From assembly GCA_036873135.1 (NCBI GenBank), contig JAPTYO010000017.1, positions 4,030,001-4,094,000 of the forward strand: 64,000 bases of DNA. The letters run 5' to 3'. Position numbers and translations under genes: made by a program. The stretch is from Clarkia xantiana subsp. parviflora (Eukaryota > Streptophyta > Magnoliopsida > Myrtales > Onagraceae). Below are positions 1 through 10,246 of this stretch, piece after piece. Numbering within the stretch: position 1 is the first letter of the stretch; the number at the start of each line of letters is the position of its first letter. The notes under the pieces are model-generated. The model did no database searches and was not told the DNA's origin. It saw only the letters and a list, made by a program, of their open reading frames with translations.

Positions 1-424
1 CATTTAATCTTTAATTTTTTTTCTTATTGTATTATATTTCGATTGATGGTTCATTTGTAACATAATGTAAACTTTAGGGTGCAAAGTAAATAACATTTAT
101 TATTAAAAATATAAAAATAAAAACCTATTTTGGGAATTAGTTTCTAAAAAAAGCCTAATTTGCGTATTAGTTTCGAGACCTACTTTGGTCATTCACTCAA
201 TTCCTATTTAATCATTACCGATAAAAAACAAGTAAATAACACTATGCACTCTCTACAATAATACATTTTAATGTTGCGATTATTCAAAAGTCCAAAGTTA
301 TTTGATTTTCATCCCAAACCAATTTCCCCTTGCTTCTTCTCCCTCTCTCATAATACTAGACTCAAATTCAGTACGAACAGATCCAAATTCTGAGACACAG
401 AAGATAGATTGAAAGGCGGAGAAG
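1..424 (+). promoter_or_regulatory. Upstream region and 5' leader of TON1 copy 1
   Basis: AT-rich sequence leads into a pyrimidine-rich tract near 325-352 and a short purine-rich leader just before the ATG at 425. CT-rich patches near plant transcription starts are common, so the start site is probably near 320-380. I see no clear TATA box. The same sequence precedes copy 2 at 29793-30217. This is inferred from position and composition only. Confidence 0.4.
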
Positions 425-3400
425 ATGGACGATTACACCAGAGAAATGATGGACCTGAAAACCCTAGTCACTCGCACTCTCGAGAAGAAAGGTGTTCTCG
501 CTAAAATCCGGGTACAAATCATCCATCTATTTTCCTCAATCCTTTCCCTTTCTTCCAAATCTTCTTGCGTACATCTGGATTTTTTTTTTTCAGTGACTAT
601 GAATTATATGTTTCATAGCAATTTGGACTGTATATTTAGCTAGATGCCTGCATTAGGGTCGATATTGGTAGCTATATTGATTTTTACTTGTCGGATTATC
701 TATCAGCAAAGTCACAAGTTCATATTCGGCCAAAAAAAAAAGTCATAAGTTCATATGTTCCGTTTCCCCTCGATGGTGTAGCCGATTCCTTCGCAAATAC
801 TGTTTTTGTATAGGCATTGTAATAGGAATACCCCTGTTAGGTCTGGATGCGTCTCCTTGTTTGATATTTCTGCTATTAGATCTGCTATGCTTTATTTTAT
901 TATTTTGTGATTCTTTTCGCCGTGGTAGGCGGTATACGATGTGCCATTTTAGAAATTGTTGTAAAGCAACTTAGCATTTTGATCTCTCACCAGTCCACTG
1001 TCAAAATATCAGGATATTTTCTTTCCTATTTTACAACACTGCAAGTTGTTTCTTTGCTGTTTGATCCCCTAGTTAAATTTTTAATTCTCTTCTTAGCAGT
1101 TCAAATCTTGTTTTACATTATCTCTAACTTCACATTGCCTAAAAGCTGAACCGATGTGAATCAGGGAGTGCCATTAGAGGAGCCAACGATATTAAGTTGT
1201 TTTGTTGATTATGTTCTTTACTAGTCTAGGGAATTTCGCTGATTTGATATCAATTGCTGTTGGATACCATTTTTAAAAGAAAATAAAATAAGGTCCTCAT
1301 TTATCCTACAAGCAATATATTCTGCCCTGTCAAGATACTTGTGGGCATTAGAGACATGGATTAAACATTCGCATGCATGGTCTCTTCTTTGTATGAAATA
1401 GAAATCAAGCTAAAGAAAAGCTTTTGGGGAACTTGTTTCTTCTATTTTCTCTTCACGGATATCCTTAAGCATTTGTGTACTTCTTTGGTGTAATTTGGGG
1501 CAATATATGCTCCATTAGTCCAACGCATTCAAAAAATGGCTTTTTTGTTTTTTCTATGATGAATGATCAAATATCTATATCCTCAAAGACTGCGTGTTAA
1601 TTAACATGAAATTTGTAATTAAATGGTAATTGACTGCCTTGTAGTTGTTGTGCACAGTTGAAACTGTTTTATTATTGTGCACTTTAAATATGTGGAGGGA
1701 AACTCTACTTGAGTCTTGAGGCTTCTCATGTGTAAGAGTTTTGTTAAACCTAGGTTTTGTTGCTCTTAAGTCAACTTGAAATGCATCACTGAGTGACTTG
1801 ATTAGGAATGAGCATCTTTAGTTGACAATCTTCTTTATATTTCATGTATGTGAATATAATTTCATTGTCCAGTTCTGCAAATAGTGCATCTTACTTGCTG
1901 CGTTAGGCTTCCGTTTTTCAAGTTGACATCCTAGAAACTGTCGCCAGGCTGAACTAAGGGCAAGTGTGTTTGAGGCAATTGAAGAGGAAGATCATGTTGT
2001 AGAAAAAGAAGGTTTGCCGCCAGCACTGCTTGGTAGCTGCAATGAGCGTGCTAAACAGCTTCATGCATCTCCTTCAGGTCTTCCTCATGTCCTCTATATT
2101 TGAACCTGTTCTATAATTGGGAAATATCCTTTTTATGAATGATCTGAGTGATTTGTCTGGATGGCTGGCACAGATTTGTTTGAGTCTTGTTAAATCTTTC
2201 AACTGAAAAAATCCTGGTTCAACTGCTAAATGTAGGGAGGCTGTTGACAGCATTGGTATGTGAATACTTCGATTGGGCGCAGCTGAATCATAGTTCGAAA
2301 GTTTATCAGCCAGAATGTAATCTGGTACAGTCTTTAGCACATCGAATTTATTTTTTATATGTGTATATAAGTTTGGTAAAAGATAGTAGATTGCAATCGT
2401 TCTCTAGATCTTTACAATTGTGAATACTCATCAGCCTGTCTTAACAATTCCCAGTTTGAACATCTAATTGCAGCAAAAAGATTCTTGGAAAGCTGAGCTA
2501 AAAGAATTTAGCAACAAGAATGGGTTTGATCTGAACAGGAACGGAGATAGTGGGCCCTTGCTGTTGGATGTGCTGGAAGGGTTTCTGAAGTATGAGGTTG
2601 GCATTTTTTCTTGTGAAGTCAATTTCACTTCAAAAGGTTTATGTTTCTCGTGGGTGTGTATTCATTGTTCCATCTGACAAGTTACTTTAGGAAGGACATA
2701 GTTACACTGGTTAGTTTGCAAAAACTTGTTCTTAGGACCATGGTTAGGGTTAGGTACTACTACTACACCGAAAGTGGCAAATACATGATGCATTCATGTT
2801 CCTGTCTTCATTGTTGCGGTTGTTTTGAGTAGTGAGTGCATCTGGTTATTTTGGACTTTATTTATGAAAGTGGAATGGACATATAACATAAAGAATCCTT
2901 ATTGGTAACATTATTTTCCTCTAGATAGATTGTTTACAATAGTTATAACATGATTAATGTTTTGGCAGAATTTGACCAAAGCGAGAAACAGTGGGAGGAG
3001 AATGCCCCCTTCAGAGGAATCATTGTCTAATATGGATTCTCGAAGTGTTAGGAGGCCTTCAGCATCATCATCTGTTGGAGGAGGCTTACCTCCACTGGGA
3101 AGGTGGATGCCGTCTCTCCCTGTTTCTTACTCTTATCATGTATGTCTATCTGTCTGTATTAACTTTGTGTATGTTGGGTTTTAGGTCTGTTCCTGCTTCC
3201 CATGCCTCTGGTGAGATGAAACAAGTGATGGGTGGATGTGCATATTTTAATAATTATTATTGTTATTATCTTTTTGACTTGTGATATGAAATTATATGAT
3301 TTCTGCACAGATAGGAGAGCTGGGTCATCCACATCTGGATATCGGAAAGATGAGAGTGAATGGAGATACGACAACGATGACCTTCCTGAAGATATTGTTC

Positions 3401-3451
3401 GAGCATCAGCTGCTCTGGAAAATCTACAACTTGATAGGAAAGCTCGTAACC
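1..3451. repeat. Left copy of the TON1-region duplication
   Basis: This stretch matches 29793-33290 almost base for base, introns included. Differences I can see are one substitution in the upstream region, one extra T in the intron-1 T run of the right copy, and a 45-bp segment in intron 2 present only on the right. Homology is already running at base 1, so the left boundary lies outside the window. The right boundary is abrupt, inside TON1 exon 7, where the sequence changes to retrotransposon integrase. Confidence 0.95.
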
Positions 3452-3480
3452 GAACTGGAAAATGTACTTTGGGCTGTTAG
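425..3480 (+). pseudogene. TON1: TON1 copy 1, truncated in exon 7 and fused to gypsy sequence
   Basis: Exons are 425-511, 1948-2077, 2236-2324, 2474-2596, 2969-3102, 3185-3210 and 3311 onward, all with GT-AG borders and the same phases as the intact copy. Residues 1-247 are essentially those of copy 2, including the LisH-like segment after residue 73. After the conserved DRKARN the reading frame enters retrotransposon sequence and stops at TAG 3478-3480, replacing the last eleven residues with nine foreign ones. The conserved LTTSWR tail and the last intron and exon are missing. The predicted product is about 252 aa versus 258 aa, so it might still be made, but it lacks its normal terminator and C-terminus. 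I call it a pseudogene with moderate certainty; a functional chimeric paralogue is not excluded. Confidence 0.88.
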
Positions 3481-3926
3481 AACGACACCCAAACGATCAA
3501 CAGGGGAGACTCCGTTTGGTCTTGTTTTATGGCACGGAAGCTGTCGCTCCTGTGGAGGTAGCCGTGGCATCCCATCGGACGAGATATTATGAGCCCCTGA
3601 CGAACGAGGAAGTGAGACGCCTGGACTTGGACCTACTCGAAGAGAAAAGGCGGGAAGCCGATGAAGTCCAAGAACGAATGCGCTTAGCGACGGCCAGGTA
3701 CTATAATCGGCGAGTGAAGTCCCGACAGTTCTTCGTCGGGGAGCTGGTTTGGCGTCGCAACGAGTTCACCCTTTTGGATCGAATCAACAAGATGTCACCA
3801 AAATGGGAAGGACCTTATAAGGTCGTGGGGATGCCAGCTCCGAACGCATACAAGTTGGAAGACCTCGATGGCAGACCGTTAAAGCATTCCTTCAGTGGCG
3901 AACACTTGAAGAAACACCATGCTTGA
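3452..3926 (+). pseudogene. Ty3/gypsy (Tat-type) integrase C-terminal fragment, element T1
   Basis: The sense strand encodes the end of a gypsy integrase. It starts just before the RTTPKRSTGETPF signature and runs through the GTEAVAPVEV region and a basic, coiled segment to a chromodomain-free C-terminus ending KHHA. One extra T near 3527 shifts the frame inside the signature; the rest (from about 3530) is open to the TGA after 3923. The catalytic core, reverse transcriptase, protease and gag are absent because the fragment begins exactly at the TON1 junction. In the family this enzyme inserts element DNA into chromosomes; this copy cannot. RSTGETPF and the downstream antisense gene point to the Tat/Grande lineage. 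Confidence 0.9.
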
Positions 3927-4640
3927 AGAAAGTCGCCTTAAGTGGTGCCCGAGAAAGTCGCCTTCAGTGGTGCCCGAGAAAGTCGCCTTAAGTGGTGCCC
4001 GATGTAAAATCGCCTTAAGTGGTGTATGCTGTTTATCGTTTAATTCGATGTAAGCTTACCTTATGCCAATTAATAAAGAGGTCGCTTCCAAATAAGTTTT
4101 TTGTCCTTAGATTTATGCTAAGTGTAAAAGTCGCCTTCAGTGGTGCACGATGAAAGTCGCCTTCAGTGGTGCGCGATGAAAGTCGCCTTCAGTGGTGCAC
4201 GATGAAAGTCGCCTTCAGTGGTGCGCGATGAAAGTCGCCTTCAGTGGTGCACGATGAAAGTCGCCTTCAGTGGTGCACGATGAAAGTCGCCTTCAGTGGT
4301 GCACGATGAATGCCGCCTTAAGTGGTGCACAAATACTTAGGTTTATTCTAAGTATCCGAAAGTCGCCTTCAGTGGTGCACGATGACAGTCGCCTTCAGTG
4401 GTGCGTGATGAAAGCCGCCTTAAGTGGTGCACAAATACTTAGGTTTATTCTAAGTATCCGAAAGTCGTCTTAAGTGATGCACCCGATGTTAAGTCGCCTT
4501 AAGTGGTGCAAGTTATTAAATCGTCGGAAAGGACGTACGAAAATTTCTTAAAGTGTCGAGGTTTCGGCAGCTAAGAACTAAGTCGTCTTAAGTGATGCAC
4601 TCGATGTTAAGTCGCCCTAAGGGGTGCAAGTTATTAACTC
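3926..4640 (+). repeat. 26-bp tandem array in element T1
   Basis: The unit reads approximately GTCGCCTTCAGTGGTGCACG plus ATGAAA and recurs many times. The cleanest run is 4130-4310; degenerate or spaced copies occur before and after, with CTTCAGTGG/CTTAAGTGG variants. It lies between the end of the sense integrase reading frame and the 3' end of the minus-strand antisense gene. It has no coding potential of its own that I trust. Confidence 0.9.
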
Positions 4641-4791
4641 GTCGGGAAGGACGTATGAGAATCGAAGAAAGTCACTCGGAGAAGTGCAACAAAAGATCGG
4701 AATTAAAAGAGTCTAATATTGATAAAGGGCTCGAAGGCCCGACAACAACGCAAAAGAAGAGGATACAAGGACTCTAAAAAGATAAAAGCAT

Positions 4792-7481
4792 TCAAGCTTG
4801 GTCCTTGTCAGCAGCAGCAGAGGGGTCCACAAGATTGGCTTCGGGAGGATTGGTTGTCGGGGCGTCCGCACTTGGAAGCTCAGAGGCGTCTTCGACAATT
4901 ACGGGGGTACTCCCCCCATCACTCTCCTCGGAAAGAGCAAAGTACTTCTTCGCAAAGGGAGCGAGGGAAGGAGACTTGTCGAAGTTGATGGCGTCCCCGT
5001 ACTCCAGGTGGAGCTCCTCAACGGCGTTGAAGAGAGTGTTCTCCACCTCCGCGCCAAAGAACTTCATGGCGTCAGCTTGGAAGCCCTCCGACCTTCGATA
5101 ATCCTCCCGACCCTTGGCCTCCGCTTCGGCCAGCCGTGCCGGGAACCCCGCGATCAGCTCCTCCAGAGCCTTCTTCTCGAGAACCAGCTGGTCCTCAGCG
5201 GCCTTCTTCTCCTGGGTCAGCCGATCCACGACTGCCCCCCGCTCTTGCCGCTCTTGCCTCAAGAGCCCCTCGAAGTCCGCGATCTACTGCTGAAGGCCCC
5301 GAATCTTCTCATTGAGGACAGCCAGCTCTTTGGCCAGCTTTCCCCGCGAAGACTGGGAGGCCTTGAGATCCGCCTGAAGCTGCTCACGGACTCCTCGGTC
5401 CTGCTCCTGGGCCTCATCGTAGGCAATGACATACCCGATGAGGCGGTTGTAGTCCCCAAGCTCCTTAAATCAAAAGAGAAAAAGTGTTAGAAGGACAGAA
5501 GACCCGATTTATCGATCAACCAGAAAAAGCGAAGTCTCACCTCGATGCGGCGCACAGCCATACCCCTGACGTCTCGCTGCATATGCGTCCGATTGAGGTG
5601 AATCGGATGTCGCATAGAAGGCAGGATGGAACCCGCCAGCAGATGCAGGGCCAGTTCTTGGTCCTGTTCCCCTTGTGTGAGCGGGACTCCCTGGAGCGTC
5701 TGGATCGGAGCCCAGGGGGCATCGGCCTGTGAAGGGTTGAAAGGCCTGTAGAAGTCCCCATCGAGAGCCATGGGAGAGATGGGACGGGGAAGAGAAGGGC
5801 ACATCTCCGTCTCCGCCCGGACAGGGGAGGGAGAGAAGTCATGGATAGGAGAGAGCTCCCGCTGCTGTGGAGAAGACGAGGGAGGCGGCCCCTGAGGGGT
5901 TGGTTTCAAGGGGGATTGCCCCGCCTTCCGACGCTGCTGAGGGGGGTCAACCCCGCCGGTCTCCTCGGAGGAGTCTAGAGTCTCCACCTGGCGAAACTGT
6001 TCACCAGATGGTGCCTTCTCTCCAGCCGAGGAAGGCACCCCCGCTGAAGGCAGTGCATCTGTAGAAGCGGCAGCACCCGAGGAGGCTCCCGAGCGACCTG
6101 CACCTGGAGGATGAAGAGCTTCAGATAGGTAGTCAGGAAGTTCATCGGGATTCTTACACCAAATGATACGTCGGGAGACGTATTGATCCTTCCCGCGGTA
6201 GTGATAATAGCCTGCCTTCAAGACTCGGGGAGTTTCGCCTCGAAGGATCCTTTTGACATCAGCAATTCGGCCCTTCTTGTTCGAGGAAATCAAGTCCGAC
6301 GGAACCATCCTTTTATACGATTTAATAGCAAGTCGGAGTTGTTTACCTTCTTCAGCATTCTGGACCTCGAAGAGTTGGTCCAGATCCACCCGTGGCCGCT
6401 TGGGCTGCTCCGTTGAAGGAGACCCCGACCTGGGAGCAGCAGCCTTCTTGGCAGACTTCCTCTTCCGCGAGGGGCGGACAGCATCGGTCTCCCCCTGCTT
6501 AAGGAATAAATCGGTCAGCACAGACACCTTCTTGGCTGCAAACAATAAACGAAGAAAAAGTTAGAAATTTTACCCAAGGGACCACGCTAGAAGGGCCGTC
6601 GAAGAGCTGCCCCCCCAGAGACAATACTGAGGAGTCGGACCCCGGTGTGCACCAGGTCCCGCTCCACCAGAGAGTTAGTATTGAGAGGAGTGTAAGACTC
6701 CCCCCAACGATAAAGCTGGATCAATTGAAGAGTCTCGAAGTCCTCATCAGCATAGGAGTGGAAAGCAGGCGGAGGGTCTGCTGCCACCTCCCACCGAGGC
6801 CAAGGAATAGAAGAATGTTGGATGAAGAAGTAGCTCCTCTTCCAGCTACTGTTGTCAGACCCCGTATCAATCAAGAGTCCCCGACCCTTGACCACCTTCC
6901 AGGTGTCACTGGTCCAACCGTGCCGGGCAAGCTGCTGCTTACTCCATTTGGGCATCCGAGGGTAGAAGGCGCAAACCCCCGCCTCGTTGCATTTCAGCCC
7001 GTAGAAAGTCCGGAAAAGCTGGAGGCTGTAGACCCACTTCTGTCGGAGACAGAGGACTTGAAAGGTGTTCCAGATGCGGATGGCATGAGGAGAGAAGGTA
7101 GTAGGGTGTGTTTGGTAGTGTTGGCACAGCTCGACCAGGTTACCGCAGAAGGGGAACCTGATCCCCGCTGATATTTGTCCCGTTGAGACAAATACCTCCC
7201 CTTTCTGGGGACGAGTAACCTCAGGGTCACTCGAGGGACGATGCCGAGGATAAGGGAAACGAGGTTCCCAGGTGATGGTGATGCAACCCTCTCGGAGAGC
7301 TGCATCATAAGCAGTGGTGGAAATTTCATTTGGAGCATAGTCAAATTTAAAGGGTTTTCTCCCCTCGGAGCTGGAACCGCTGTCTGAAAAGCAACCAGGG
7401 CAAGAAAATACCGTGGGATTCTGGAAAAAATTAAAAAGAAAAAGACGAACAAGCAACGGAGAGTGTTTCCTTACCAGACAT
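4792..7481 (-). pseudogene. Antisense gene of Tat-type element T1 (Transposase_28-like), broken
   Basis: A spliced gene runs opposite to the integrase. The ATG (7481-7479) begins a seven-base exon; an intron (7384-7474) joins it to a long exon, giving an N-terminus MSDSGSSSEG. Next comes the globular domain typical of plant proteins labelled putative gypsy-type transposon protein (PF04195-like; RIWNTFQVLCLRQKW is a good landmark). A basic, proline/serine-rich linker (about 6545-5540) and a coiled-coil, acidic C-terminus (about 5486-4792) follow. Probable introns lie near 6543-6575 and 5487-5510. A TAG at 5286-5284 interrupts the coiled coil where CAG is expected, and the frame before the second intron does not join cleanly. 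Grande-type elements are known to carry an antisense gene here; its function is unknown. Confidence 0.8.
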
Positions 7482-8037
7482 GGTGGAGTAGAGGTTGAAA
7501 GAGATGAACGAGATGTCGTCGGAAAGATGATCGGAGAAGACTCCAAGGATCTTCGAAAGCACAGAGCTTGGAATTGCAGAGGAATCGCAGAGAGCTTTTG
7601 AGAATTCGAAGACGGTAAAAGTTAAATTGTGACTGTGGCTAGGGTTTTATAGTCGAAGAAGACAGTTGAAAGGACACTTCGATCCGAGTCGTCGAAGTCG
7701 AAAGGTCTTAATCTGGACCGTCGAGATGAAACGTGCAGAAGGACAACGGGCGTAATGATAAAACGGCCTGAAAAGCACTTTTCAGAAAAGGACAGGCGCG
7801 AAAAATCAGGCACGTGGGTCGAAAACGTCACTCCATTATCTGCTGCATTTAATGCACTAGAGAACCGAAGAGACCTTTGGGATATAGCAGTTATCCATAA
7901 AACCCTGAGGAAACGTGGAGGAGAAGACTGATAACTTTAAGTAACTGAACCAAGGAATAGATCCCCGACTCTAGTATTGGAAAATCGGGAGTTGGAAGAC
8001 ACGACGAACTAAAAGTCCCTCATGTCTTGGGGGCAAA
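7482..8037. other. Spacer between antisense gene start and T1 3' LTR
   Basis: About 550 bp with no convincing reading frame. It probably holds the promoter of the antisense gene (reading leftward) and ends in a purine-rich tract, CTTGGGGGCAAA, directly before the LTR. That tract is a good candidate for the polypurine primer of plus-strand synthesis of the sense element. Confidence 0.6.
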
Positions 8038-8357
8038 TGATGGGTCCGACTATAGCCGTCAGGCCCTTTAACGGCGAGGAAACGGCAAACAGGCCCACCA
8101 GGCCCAGAGTAAGGGTCAAGATGACCTAGGAGAAGGGTCCCGATGAAGGGAGTCCCGACGTAGCAGGGTCCCGACAGAGTCGGTCCCGACAGTGGAGCTA
8201 GAAGTTCCCGATGAGAAGCCTTTAAGAAGGCCCCGATGATGAATCCCTAAGAATGATTGGCCCTGTCACGATGACAAGGGGCCCCGAGCGGTGACACAAC
8301 GAGATAACTCTGGAGTCCCCGACGGGAGTCGGGACTCGTTACCAGAGGATAAAGCCA

Positions 8358-8479
8358 AGATATGCGGGGCGTGGCCGAGATATACGGAACGTGGTTAAGA
8401 TACACGGATCGTGGCCGAGATACGCGGGGCATGGCTAAGATACGCAAGATCATGTACGAGATAAGCGGGATACGGGCTA
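8358..8479 (+). repeat. Six 20-21-bp tandem repeats in the T1 LTR U3
   Basis: Six consecutive units share AGATA-C-CGG--CGTGGC-(G/A), each 20 bp except the last two at 21 bp. They end about 45 bp upstream of the TATA box. The position is typical of enhancer-like repeats in plant LTRs; any transcription-factor binding is inference. Confidence 0.8.
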
Positions 8480-8523
8480 ACCACCCCTAACGGTTCACCA
8501 GGTACCTGAGGCACCTCTTTGCC

Positions 8524-8530
8524 TATAAAA
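8524..8530 (+). promoter_or_regulatory. TATA box of T1 LTR
   Basis: TATAAAA in the context GCCTATAAAAGGGC, well placed inside the LTR to start element transcription about 30 bp downstream. Confidence 0.7.
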
Positions 8531-8734
8531 GGGCAGGAGGTCACCTCAGATCACTTACGTTGAGTTCGATATACTTTTGAGATTGTTGCTTGCCAGTCAT
8601 ACGAGAGACTCATTTAAGCATCAGAGAGGGATTCTGGGTCACCGCCCGGTCTATCCCCTCTTGCAGGATTGCGTGGAGCAAAGGAGCTAGGATTGCCGTC
8701 AAGATCCGTACCGGAGTTCCACCGTGATCCAACA

Positions 8735-9515
8735 GTGGGAGAGTCGTTTTACCGACTACTTCTTTTCGTTTATTTAACTCATCCATAGATTTATCTATCT
8801 TATGGACCATGCATTTAAGCTTTCGCTTTGAATTCCATGGTTGATATTCTAATTAGATTGTAGTAGCTGGAAAGCTTACATAAAATCTAAGTACTTATCA
8901 ATGAGTTATATATGAAGGATTACAAACGGAAATTCTGCATTCATAAAAATACTTGATTATTAAATTCGTATTCTAAAACGATGTGTCCCGTCTTTCGAGG
9001 TGACATGCGCCACGCCCATACCCGGTTAAAAACCGTGGTTTTGAGAATCGTTTTAGTCTCCAAATTTAAAATCAAAACGGTTTTAACATGCATATTATTT
9101 TGGGATACAATTTATAATGAAGTATTTTAACAAATAAGAATTAATATCGATCGGTTCGTTTTACGTTTGTTATGCGAGTAATGGATGTGTTTAAAATGAT
9201 GATATGAGTTCGGATAAATGTTTAATCCAATCATTTTACTGATGGAATTTTAGTTACTTTTCGGATCGATCCCGTTTAACCGGGTCGATTAATTTCGAAA
9301 GGCAGACCATTTTAAAAAAATGAGTGATTACTACATCATTCAATAATTATGAATTACGTTCAACAAATAGACGAAAAATAAGGATCCCAACAAAAACAAC
9401 GACAGATTTCACAGATCAATAGTTACAACTAAGCAAAGAAAGTCACATATATATATATGGCAGGAAGTCTTCACCATTTTGAGCAGTCCACCTGAAAATT
9501 AATTCAAGAATTGAA
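8735..9515. other. Unassigned, probably interior of copia relic A
   Basis: No coding region, repeat or RNA gene is recognisable. Sequence character changes at the T1 LTR end. The next recognisable item is the minus-strand gag relic of element A, so this may be its degraded downstream part, but I have no direct evidence. Confidence 0.4.
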
Positions 9516-10246
9516 TTGTGTCAGATGTTTTTGCATCAATTAAAACGTGTAACCGTCTTTATGTATTGTGGTAAACGAGGCGTACCTTTTACGGCACATG
9601 AATCAACAGTGGTTGTCGCACTGGATCATCGTCTAGACCTTTTGTTGGGTTTAGCCAAACAATTCCGAAGTCCAGCAAATCTGGTCTCCGACACATCCGG
9701 AAGTTTGGAGATATTTCTATCTTTATGGTCAGCATCATACAAGTCTATTGCCGTTTTAATTGCTGTGATCATACGTGTATGTCCGCTATCATCAGCAAAC
9801 CATGAAAGCGGAAACATGTCCATCACCTTCCGAATTTCTGCCCATTCATCCGCGAAGTCTAGAACAGTTTCTATCTCATTCTCCTTGCATAGAATTTCAT
9901 GGTACGAGGCCATTTATTATCTTGCTTCAGACGCATTTCCCTTGTCGTAGCGAAGGTGTAAGGTGCACCAAAGATGCAATGCGCTCCTTTTGACGATGCT
10001 TTCTTCCGTTTCAGTTGTAATATGCGAGCAAATAATCTCGTGTGCTTTTTGTTCCCTCCATAACCTTTTTGCACCGTTGTATCTGTAGGGCTCCCAATTC
10101 TCATCCACGTATATCCGTTTGTCCTTGGGATCAACGCGGTCCTCAACTCCCGCGGGAATTAGATCATTTTTAACTCTAGTTGTCCAATCATCATAATTAA
10201 TGTTATCCATTTTGCATAATTTCTTAAAACGATCCGACCGAGCCAT
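9516..10246 (-). pseudogene. Copia-type gag-like relic of element A
   Basis: Reading leftward from ATG 10246, the first 109 residues look like the N-terminal half of a copia gag (UBN2-like). They have a NINYDDWTTRVKNDL motif near residue 16, where family members show NYxxWxxR, and an AKRLWREQKAH ... LWCTLHLRYD stretch further on. Two consecutive in-frame stops follow at about 9919-9914. The same frame then reopens at 9913 for 95 residues of acidic, gag-like sequence. No zinc knuckle, protease or polymerase follows before the T1 LTR. The position just inside the long 5' leader supports gag; sequence resemblance alone is modest. Confidence 0.6.

Larger units (their letters stand above)
8038..8734 (+). 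mobile_element. LTR of Tat-type element T1 (3' LTR)
   Basis: It begins TGATGGGTCC right after the polypurine tract and most likely ends with ...GATCCAACA at 8734. It holds a cluster of 20-bp repeats, a TATA box (8524-8530) and the conserved GCATCAGAGAGGG ... CCCCTCTTGCAGG block near 8618-8667. The partner 5' LTR is not in the window. The bases after 8734 start GTGGGAGAG, resembling what often follows the primer site of a 5' LTR, so the right boundary is less certain than the left. Confidence 0.75.

Noticed and set aside
2957..3184. Small frames with intron read-through in both TON1 copies
   Set aside because: They are TON1 exons running into introns; the spliced model with consistent phases accounts for them.
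4798..5490. 230-codon plus-strand open frame
   Set aside because: It is the complement of the coiled-coil part of the T1 antisense gene, has no recognisable domain, and owes its length to the GC-rich codons of the real frame.
9516..9950. 144-codon plus-strand open frame
   Set aside because: Complement of the gag-like frame of element A, which fits the element's orientation and has gag features.
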